From the NCBI RefSeq assembly GCF_014697075.1, contig NZ_JACJRE010000063.1:1-41000 (forward strand): 41,000 nucleotides of DNA. Reading direction: 5' to 3'. Under the pieces are notes generated by a model. The model had not been told where the DNA came from, did no database searches, and saw only the letters and a program-made list of their open reading frames with translations. The position numbers and the translations under genes were made by a program. Positions 34,848-41,000 of the stretch are shown here, piece after piece. This DNA is from Tolypothrix sp. FACHB-123. Its GTDB lineage: Bacteria; Cyanobacteriota; Cyanobacteriia; Cyanobacteriales; Nostocaceae. Each line of letters opens with the position of its first letter. Position 1 is the first letter of the stretch.

Positions 34848-36197
34848 TCATTTTCTATGGTTCTGCGACATAGTTGCCACACTTTCAGGCAATATTGCTT
34901 GTTGCAAAACATCAAGGTATTGCTTAGATATGATTTTTGGTGTGAAATGCGATCGCAAATATTGCCGACCCGCCTTACCCATGCGATCCCCTAATTGCCG
35001 ATCGTTACGAAGTAAGCGAATAAACTGAGCTAAACTATGGCCATCGCCATTATCAAAAGTGGCACCACAATTAGCTTCTGCAACCATCTCTCTCAAAAAT
35101 GATTCCTGTGAACAAATTACTGCTATTGGTCGTCCTGATGCTAAGGCTGAATACAGCTTACTAGGGACGACTAAGCTCTCTGTAGAGGCATCAACACTCA
35201 CCAGTGATAGATCGCAAGCAGTTAAGGAATAGGGAAGCACTTGCTGATCTTGATAGGGTAGAAACAAGAAATTGTTCAATCCTAATAGTTTCACTTCCTC
35301 CATCAGCTCGCTACGTTTTGCTCCACTACCAATGCAGACAAACTGAATTGGCTCATCATGCAGATATTGAGCAGCTTGCAGTATGGTATCAATGTCATGA
35401 CAGCGACCCATATTACCGGAGTAAAGTACGGTAAATTTTTTAACGAGATTATACTTCCAAGCAAACCAGTTTTTATGTTTGGCAATTGGCATAATCCATT
35501 CGGGATCAGCCCAACTGTGTATCACAGATACTTTATTGGCTATTTGTGGGCAGTTTGCCACTATTCGTTGTTTCATAGCCGGACTGAGAACTACGATCCC
35601 CTTGGAGTTCAACCAAATCTGTTTATTGAGGTTCTGCCACAATCGTGTCATCCAATTATGTTTAGAGATGACTCCTAAAGCGATCGCAATATCTGGATAT
35701 AAGTCATAGAGGATGCAGACATAAGGAAGCCGGAAAAAGGTATGAGCTAAATATCCGACGATTGGTAAAAATGGGGGAGCTGTAGTTAGCAACAATAAAT
35801 TACTGCGACGCCAGCCTCTAATTAAATAAAGTGCTGCACGCAAAGTATATAAGACACCATTAATCGCCTTACCACGAATTCGTCCCGGCCAGAGTCGAGC
35901 CGTGCGCGATCGCTGAATTCGCACTCGACCTAAATGCTCAACAGATGGAGCCGTATCTGATTGAAACGCATATCCAGGTTGACTGGTAAAAACCTCAACA
36001 CCTATTCCTTGCTGTCCTAAGTGCCTTACTAGTTCTTCAATTAACTGTCCCGTAGCTGCATAATCTGGGGGGAAGAACTGGGTGATCACAGACAATTGTA
36101 AGGATTTTGGAGCCTCAAAAGAATTCTGATGCTTAGATTTTAATTGATTAGAAATGGATGACAACAATTTCTGATTAATCCATTCATTAAGTCTCAT
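34848..36197 (-). CDS. WcaI/WbuB-like GT4 glycosyltransferase
   Basis: This 449-residue GT-B protein has the WbuB/WcaI-type start TQFFPPDYAATGQLIEELVRHL (39-60). A membrane-associated segment lies around LLLLTTAPPFLPIVGYLAH. The donor half has VLYSGNMGRCHDIDTIL and VPSKLYSALASGRPIAVI, where this subgroup has PSKxYxxLAxGxP in place of E-x7-E. WcaI-type enzymes add fucose in colanic acid, but the sugar here is unknown. A 36-residue extension (about 1-36) precedes the fold. It is monocistronic, with 610 bp after it and a 2.2-kb gap before it, and is divergent from the Wzc-like gene, so it may share regulation with that gene. Confidence 0.86.
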   Translation of the reverse strand: MRLNEWINQKLLSSISNQLKSKHQNSFEAPKSLQLSVITQFFPPDYAATGQLIEELVRHLGQQGIGVEVFTSQPGYAFQSDTAPSVEHLGRVRIQRSRTARLWPGRIRGKAINGVLYTLRAALYLIRGWRRSNLLLLTTAPPFLPIVGYLAHTFFRLPYVCILYDLYPDIAIALGVISKHNWMTRLWQNLNKQIWLNSKGIVVLSPAMKQRIVANCPQIANKVSVIHSWADPEWIMPIAKHKNWFAWKYNLVKKFTVLYSGNMGRCHDIDTILQAAQYLHDEPIQFVCIGSGAKRSELMEEVKLLGLNNFLFLPYQDQQVLPYSLTACDLSLVSVDASTESLVVPSKLYSALASGRPIAVICSQESFLREMVAEANCGATFDNGDGHSLAQFIRLLRNDRQLGDRMGKAGRQYLRSHFTPKIISKQYLDVLQQAILPESVATMSQNHRK

Positions 36198-36418
36198 CGC
36201 CTATATTCCTTGGTATAAATGTTGCCGAAGATGCTAATGAAAACATTTGAATTTCTATGCTAATTTGCATAGATAAATAGCCAATTTTTCTTTATTTTTC
36301 GTAGATGTATTTATTAGTAAATGCGTCATCTTATATACTGCTATATCTTCTTTCAAAAATATAATTAGCAAAACGCAAATTTACAAAAACCCAAAACAAT
36401 AGATATTACTCTATTCGT

Positions 36419-36445
36419 CTTTTTACTATAGAGTTTAGTAAAAAG
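36419..36445. repeat. inverted repeat upstream of the WcaI-like gene
   Basis: Perfect 10-bp arms, CTTTTTACTA at 36419-36428 and TAGTAAAAAG at 36436-36445, enclose a 7-nt loop. It lies about 220 bp upstream of the GT4 start at 36197. It may be an operator or a leader hairpin. Confidence 0.4.
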
Positions 36446-36589
36446 GTTTACCGAATAATTATATAATAAAAAATTGATTATTCAGCAGTTTTATGCAGAA
36501 ATTTTCATAAAATTAAATGATTTTGCCATTAAATCAGGTTTTTAGGCGATTATAGTCAATTTAAACTCTAAAACTTAAATGTTAAGAAT

Positions 36590-36620
36590 AAAGCCTATTA
36601 TTGTTGAACAACAAGGCTTT
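36590..36620. repeat. bipartite hairpin in the 2.2-kb gap
   Basis: Outer arms AAAGCCT (36590-36596) and AGGCTTT (36614-36620) enclose an inner TTGTTG-AA-CAACA(A) palindrome at 36601-36614. The two stems share one base (A36614), so a folded form has a small bulge. On the minus strand a T-rich stretch follows, as for a weak terminator, but no gene is placed to use it. Confidence 0.4.
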
Positions 36621-36732
36621 CAAACTTATTGACAGAATTATTTGACTTAACTGATACAGAAGATATGAAAAATCGAGGCAGCTAAGGGAACACAATTATT
36701 TAAGTCGGATGAATCTGATTATTAAAACAAAA

Positions 36733-36749
36733 TCTTTACCTGGTAAAGA
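36733..36749. promoter_or_regulatory. 17-bp palindrome, operator-like
   Basis: TCTTTACC-T-GGTAAAGA has perfect 8-bp arms around one base, too tight to form a good hairpin and therefore more like a protein-binding site. It is far (1.6 kb) from the Wzc-like start, so its target is unclear. Confidence 0.35.
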
Positions 36750-36817
36750 AGTTAACTCGGCTTTAGTCTTTAATACTCTGAGCTTTTGATTATCTTTACT
36801 TCACTAGGAATTATGTA

Positions 36818-36945
36818 CAGGGCAAACGCATCTAAAGGGTAAGAATTCATTAACAGTAAGGGTTTCGGCATTTTATGATTTAGCCTATTTTTTCGTCAAT
36901 ATCTTGATCCAGCAGGAGTTTCAGAACTCCAGTGCGTTCGCCCTG
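36818..36945. mobile_element. possible 128-bp MITE-like or IS remnant
   Basis: The left end CAGGGCAAACGCA (36818-36830) and the right end TGCGTTCGCCCTG (36933-36945) are inverted repeats matching at 12 of 13 positions. The left 19 bp (CAGGGCAAACGCATCTAAA) recur exactly at 40900-40918. Inside the right end three segments, GGAGTT (36915-36920), AACTCCAG (36925-36932) and CTGGAGTT (36943-36950), can form two alternative stems. No transposase is encoded. I did not find a clear target-site duplication, so the element call is tentative. Confidence 0.4.
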
Positions 36946-37693
36946 GAGTTGTGTAGGATTTAAAATTCAGTTTAGATTTCTTCACAATGGATATTAGTAG
37001 TTCTAATTGATAAGTTTCGGTTGGTTACAATTTGCGAAACGGGTATTTACACACTGATATAGAACGTACAAAAACACCTTTTTTGGTGTACTGGTTTTAA
37101 CAAGGAATTATTAAGCCATAGGAACATAAAGTTTTTCTATACTTATATGTTTATGGCAAGCAATCTTCAATTAAAATACCATGTTTCCAGTGTATATGCG
37201 TACTTTACCATAACTTTATATTTTCGGAAAAATACTACATATGATCTTTATTTAATGGCAGCTTTGTCAGGACTTCATTATTCTTTTTTAAAATGCAAAT
37301 ATTTTTTAAATGTTTTTGCTTAAATTCAAAAATGAGTTTAGTATTTTTATATACTTTATATTTGAATATTTACTACTTGTATTTATGTAAACTCTGCAAT
37401 TAGGAGCTAAAATCTAATGAGTTAGCTTAAGTATCTTCCAAACTTGCGTAAGATAAATTACTTGCTTAACGTTATACAAATAGGTTATGTAATAATCCAA
37501 TTTGATTTTTGAAAAAATATCCGTATCTGTAGGGTGAGCAATGCCTATGGTGTTCACTCTCTGCCTTTTTTGGGTATTGTTCATGCAAAATTTCTGATCT
37601 TTCATCATGCCTGAAACCCCGTACTGAGAAGGCTTTTAACAAAAATGAATAGATATGGTACAAGTTTACTAAAAACCAACAAAGTCAACAGCC

Positions 37694-37737
37694 TGGGCAA
37701 TGCCCACCATACTCAGGGTTTCAGTGGGCATTACCCA
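37694..37737. repeat. long inverted repeat, REP-like
   Basis: Arms TGGGCAATGCCCAC (37694-37707) and GTGGGCATTACCCA (37724-37737) pair at 13 of 14 positions around a 16-nt loop. The GGGCAATGCCC core resembles palindromic words dispersed in cyanobacterial genomes (general knowledge), and a degenerate version (GGGTGAGCAATGCC) lies near 37531. A smaller GGGAGC-AGTG-GCTCCC hairpin follows at 37768-37783. Confidence 0.55.
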
Positions 37738-37767
37738 ACGCTACTGAGAGAGCCAGGAAACCTGTAA

Positions 37768-37783
37768 GGGAGCAGTGGCTCCC
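37768..37783. repeat. short GC-rich hairpin
   Basis: GGGAGC and GCTCCC are perfect 6-bp arms around AGTG. It is the most GC-rich stem in the gap, but no T-run follows on the plus strand, so a terminator is not supported. It probably belongs to the repeat zone beside it. Confidence 0.4.
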
Positions 37784-38374
37784 CTACATATATTTCAAAA
37801 ATCAAGTATGAGTCCTATATGTAAAATAGAATACTTTAAACTTACCTTTAAGAATAAGTAACGTAAAAATCCCCTTTTAGAAGGCTGTGTAGCAATTTCC
37901 AGCCGAAGGACATATAAATAAATATTTTTGGACTAACTATTAATGTAGTAGAATTACAAAAATGCTCTATAAGAGAAACAGGATAATTTAGATAGTAAAG
38001 TAATCTTTTCGCTAGGGATCAATGATATTAAAAAAAATTATTGATTTAGATGTTAGTGATTTATAATTTTATCTTTCATTTTACTTAAAAATTCTATCAA
38101 ACTAGCTCAATCAACCAGCTAATAATCAGCCCTATTTCCTATATTGCCTCATTAAATATACTGGTGCTCGCTAAAAACCATACTCTTGTAGATCTGTGGT
38201 CAAGACCCTGAGAAAATTATTAATTTTTGGAAAAGCCTAAATTTAAGCCAACGTTCGTTTATCTATCAATTAAACTGTTAGTTGCTGCATCATTACATAG
38301 TTTTTTAGGCTGTTATTCGATACTTAACTGATCAATTAGCAAGTTTTAAATACTAATTACTAAGTCTTAACACA

Positions 38375-40540
38375 ATGAAGAATCAATCTAATCAATTCTC
38401 AGAATATGACCGGAATATGAACGCTGTACCGAAATCTCAGCAGTCACAACCTTTTTTGGAAACTGAAGATTCGGGAAATGATTGGAGTGTTGATGATTTT
38501 CTCAGTCTTTTGAGAAGGCGAGCGCTAGTTGTTGCTGGAGTAGCTACTGTTGTGATGGTAATTAATAGCGTCAATCTGAAGTTGAACCAGAAGCAACCAG
38601 AATATGAAAGCAGTTTTCAGCTATTAGTGGAACCTGTGAACGATGACAGCAAAGTAGTGGATGTCGTCAATGACCCTAAATCAAACAACACCAGTGGACT
38701 AGATTATGATAGCCAAATTCAGGTTCTTAAAAGCCCTGAACTTATGGGTAGCCTGATTAAACAGTTGCAAGTCTCTTATCCAGACCTCACCTATAACGAT
38801 ATCATGAATGCTTTGCAGATTAATCGCTTAGGTGAAACTAAGATTATAGAAGTGAGGTATCGGAGTCAAGATCCCAAGAAAACTAAAGCTGTTTTAGATA
38901 AAATTTCTCAGGAATTTATAGATTATAGCCAGGAAAGACGCCAAACTAAATTACGTCAAGGAATTCAGTTTATTGAAAAACAACTGCCCTTGTTGCAAAA
39001 TCGAGTTGATCAGATTCAAAAAGAATTGCAAGCTTTTCGGCTAAATTACACATTTAACGACCCAGAAGTCGAGGCCAAGCGCATTGATGACCAAATCGCC
39101 GCTTTATCTGAGCAACGAGAAAAGGTTGAGATGGAGTTAGGACGAACTCGCTCTAACTTTGATATTTTAAAGGGAAAAGATGGATCTGCGGCTGTTATGA
39201 ATAATGGCAATTTATATCAGCAGGTACTGTCCCAGATTCGTCAACTAGATGCTCAGATTGCCCAAGAGTCAACACGTCTGCAAGAAAATAATCCTACTCT
39301 CCAAGCATTGAAGGATAAACGTGAAAGTTTACTACCCTTGCTACACAATGAAGGACAACGCTTTTTGGATGTAAAACTTTCAGAGGCTGCGGTTCAAGTC
39401 CAGACTCTAGAAGTGCAAAGACAAGAGATAGACAAACTTATACAAAAACTTCAACAAAGACGTAAGATACTGCCAGCACTAGCAAGGCAGTATAATGCAC
39501 TGCAACGTAAATTACAGCTGACTACAGATAGTCTCAATAAATTTCTATCTACCCGTGAAAACCTCCAAATTCGAGTATCCCAGACAGAGTTAGGATGGCA
39601 ATTGCTTCAAAAGCCCTTTGACCCTGAACAACCTGTAACCACGTCTGATACCGCCCGAAATTTACTAGTGGGATTGGCCACAAGTTTAGTATTGGCAATC
39701 GGCGTTGCTTTACTAGTTGAGAAATTTGACAGTACATACCATAGTGCCAATGATCTTAAAGAAAAGCTGAAACTTCCATTATTAGGAAATATTCCTTTTG
39801 AAAAGCAACTCCAAATTACTCAATCCACTACTATCCAAGGAAATATTCCTTTAGTAAGGATACCTGATTTGCCACCTAACATTATTCCTGGATTGGCAGT
39901 CATACCGGATCAAGACTACAGCAACCATTCTGTAAAATTTTTGGAAGCTTTACGGGTACTCTATAGTAACATTCAACTTCTCAATGGCGATCGCCAAATG
40001 CGTTCCATCATTATTAGTTCAGCAATGTCTGGTGATGGTAAATCTACAGTTGCTTTCCATCTGGCTCAAATAGCTACAGCAATGGGTCAAAGAGTACTAC
40101 TTATAGATGCAAATCTGCGTCAACCTGTGATTGACAGCCTTTCTGGTTTAAATAACCTCTGGGGATTGAGTAATTTAATTTCTACGAATTTACCACCAGG
40201 GGAAGTAATTCGGAAACTTCCTTCTATGAGTCAATTATCTGTAATCACAGCTGGACCCGTACCTCCTGATCCCACAAAGTTGCTTTCGTCTAAGAAAATG
40301 AAGCGCATGATGGCAGATTTCCATAATACCTTTGATCTAGTAATTTATGACACACCACCTATTGTGGGCTTAGCTGACGCTAGCTTACTAGCACCAAATA
40401 CTGATGGCATTTTATTAGTAGCCAGGATTGATAAAACAGATTCTTCAAAAATACAACAGGCTTTAGATCACTTGAAACTTTCTTCGATAAATATTTTAGG
40501 TATTGTTGGTAACGGGCAAAAGAGCAGCTTTAATGATTAA
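38375..40540 (+). CDS. Wzc-like polysaccharide co-polymerase and BY-kinase domain protein
   Basis: This 721-residue inner-membrane protein would control chain length or export of the glycan. Residues 36-130 include the Wzz domain start (VDDFLSLLRRRA) with membrane segment 1 (about 50-66). A long coiled-coil periplasmic region spans about 180-400 (QRQEIDKLIQKLQQRRK), followed by membrane segment 2 (430-447). The cytoplasmic ATPase has Walker A SAMSGDGKST (549-558), Walker A' VLLIDAN (574-580) and Walker B VIYDTPP (656-662). The C-terminus, GNGQKSSFND, lacks the tyrosine cluster that BY-kinases autophosphorylate. It is the only plus-strand gene of the window and faces away from the glycan locus. 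No ribosome-binding site is obvious; the ATG at 38375 gives the full N-terminal domain. Confidence 0.9.
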   Translation: MKNQSNQFSEYDRNMNAVPKSQQSQPFLETEDSGNDWSVDDFLSLLRRRALVVAGVATVVMVINSVNLKLNQKQPEYESSFQLLVEPVNDDSKVVDVVNDPKSNNTSGLDYDSQIQVLKSPELMGSLIKQLQVSYPDLTYNDIMNALQINRLGETKIIEVRYRSQDPKKTKAVLDKISQEFIDYSQERRQTKLRQGIQFIEKQLPLLQNRVDQIQKELQAFRLNYTFNDPEVEAKRIDDQIAALSEQREKVEMELGRTRSNFDILKGKDGSAAVMNNGNLYQQVLSQIRQLDAQIAQESTRLQENNPTLQALKDKRESLLPLLHNEGQRFLDVKLSEAAVQVQTLEVQRQEIDKLIQKLQQRRKILPALARQYNALQRKLQLTTDSLNKFLSTRENLQIRVSQTELGWQLLQKPFDPEQPVTTSDTARNLLVGLATSLVLAIGVALLVEKFDSTYHSANDLKEKLKLPLLGNIPFEKQLQITQSTTIQGNIPLVRIPDLPPNIIPGLAVIPDQDYSNHSVKFLEALRVLYSNIQLLNGDRQMRSIIISSAMSGDGKSTVAFHLAQIATAMGQRVLLIDANLRQPVIDSLSGLNNLWGLSNLISTNLPPGEVIRKLPSMSQLSVITAGPVPPDPTKLLSSKKMKRMMADFHNTFDLVIYDTPPIVGLADASLLAPNTDGILLVARIDKTDSSKIQQALDHLKLSSINILGIVGNGQKSSFND

Positions 40541-41000
40541 TGGCTCAGATCGACCAATTTAAATAGTTGATATGTATTTAGGTTTTTACTACCGAATATC
40601 CATATTAATAGATAGAATGAAGGTGTTCCGATTTGTAAAATTCCTAATCCAAGCCAAGTAATCCAAGTGAATATTGATTACTTCTACTATTTTTTAGTTT
40701 CCTCAAACTCATGTTAATTTAGTAACGATACTCAATGGCTATGACAAAGTTACCATCTACGCAAATTTTTTTAACGCAGCCATTAAGGATTGCTCTTTTA
40801 TCTTGCGCTTGGAGTCCTTGTCAGTAATTTTTATTCGCAAAAGCCCGTGTAATTTCTTCTTTAGCAATCAAGGATTCTCTGGTGGCATTATTCATTGCTC
40901 AGGGCAAACGCATCTAAATAGAGAAAAGTGCTAAGTAGAGGTGTGTTTTGAGTAGTACAAGAGAACTATATATAACTGGTGAAGAGAGCGATCGCTAAAA
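40541..41000. other. gene-free 3' end of the window
   Basis: This 460-bp AT-rich stretch follows the Wzc-like gene. On the minus strand near 40816-40890 a short frame reads MNNATRESLIAKEE and ends after 24 codons, possibly the broken start of a lost gene, but I cannot assign it. A 19-bp word shared with the 2.2-kb gap lies at 40900-40918. A HIP1 site is at 40988. The window may cut a gene beyond 41000. Confidence 0.5.
40900..40918. repeat. second copy of a 19-bp repeat end
   Basis: CAGGGCAAACGCATCTAAA is identical to 36818-36836. A 19-bp exact repeat 4.1 kb away is unlikely by chance. Flanking sequences differ, which fits an element end rather than a longer duplication. Confidence 0.6.

Larger units (their letters stand above)
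36198..38374. other. 2.2-kb gene-free region between divergent genes
   Basis: No credible protein gene is present; short frames at 37414-37663 on the minus strand lie over repeat-like DNA. The region holds several inverted repeats (listed separately), a possible 128-bp IR-bounded remnant and a degenerate repeat zone at about 37530-37790. It must also contain promoters for the GT4 gene (minus) and the Wzc-like gene (plus), but I could not place them reliably. The length is unusual beside the compact locus and suggests decayed mobile elements or long regulatory leaders. Confidence 0.6.

Noticed and set aside
35358-35678. 106-residue plus-strand frame opposite the WcaI-like gene
   Set aside because: It is the largest antisense shadow in the window, but its sequence lacks family motifs and the minus-strand GT4 is well supported.
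37414-37663. Two short minus-strand frames (64 and 63 residues) in the 2.2-kb gap
   Set aside because: Both lie over the repeat-like GGGTGAGCAATGCC zone and look like translated repeat DNA.
37768-37783. GC-rich hairpin as an intrinsic terminator
   Set aside because: No T-run follows on the plus strand and no gene ends nearby.
40816-40890. Short minus-strand frame beginning MNNATRESLIAKEE
   Set aside because: It ends after 24 codons and I could not tie it to a known protein; recorded as possible debris only.

Overview
The window is from a cyanobacterium, most likely a filamentous Nostocales-type genome (inference). The octamer GCGATCGC (HIP1), a cyanobacterial hallmark, occurs at 18 places I found: 3664, 4241, 5706, 5973, 6933, 16239, 16464, 16902, 20613, 22964, 23318, 24283, 31032, 34949, 35680, 35906, 39987 and 40988. 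Non-coding DNA is very AT-rich. The sorting enzyme is of the cyanobacterial exosortase A type, and one hypothetical protein has the look of a cyanobacteria-restricted family. I saw no rRNA, tRNA or CRISPR array.

Layout. (1) 155-2508, minus strand: a cyanoexosortase A unit made of an accessory protein, the exosortase, and a PEP-CTERM protein that is a probable substrate. (2) 2951-6497, minus strand: a small run with a WcaF-like acetyltransferase, a YdcF/ElyC-like membrane protein and two GT4 glycosyltransferases, several translationally coupled. A 23-bp inverted repeat lies upstream. (3) 6911-33440, minus strand: a 26.5-kb, tightly packed polysaccharide locus that reads as one or a few long operons. 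In transcription order it has Wzm/Wzt ABC export genes, DegT-type aminotransferase, ATP-grasp ligase, methyltransferase, GT2, GT2, nucleotide-sugar dehydrogenase, methyltransferase, polysaccharide deacetylase, GT2, GT2, an SDR epimerase, and then alternating glycosyltransferases and methyltransferases. It continues with an O-antigen ligase/polymerase-like membrane protein, a GT4, a phytanoyl-CoA-dioxygenase-like oxygenase and a final GT4. (4) 33716-34237, minus strand: a conserved cysteine-rich hypothetical protein. (5) 34848-36197, minus strand: a WcaI/WbuB-like GT4. (6) 36198-38374: 2.2 kb without a gene, rich in hairpins and possible mobile-element debris. (7) 38375-40540, plus strand: a Wzc-like co-polymerase/BY-kinase without a C-terminal tyrosine cluster. 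(8) 40541-41000: no gene, but it carries a 19-bp word also present in the 2.2-kb gap.

Together the genes encode synthesis, tailoring and export of a complex exopolysaccharide or O-antigen-like glycan. There are 14 glycosyltransferases (nine GT-B, five GT2) and five methyltransferases. Aminotransferase, ATP-grasp, dehydrogenase, deacetylase and acetyltransferase genes point to uronic acid, amino-sugar, amide and O-methyl decorations (inference). The window has both an ABC exporter (Wzm/Wzt) and parts typical of Wzy-type pathways (Wzc, O-antigen ligase family), but no Wzx flippase, Wza-type outer-membrane channel or initiating phosphoglycosyl transferase.

The most novel points are: a C-terminal helical tail shared by two GT2 enzymes and transplanted onto a methyltransferase; an SDR epimerase with Phe at the catalytic Tyr position; an aminotransferase/ATP-grasp/methyltransferase/GT2 cassette that may make amide-decorated sugars; a 42-bp in-frame duplication in an FkbM methyltransferase; and a possible 128-bp mobile remnant.
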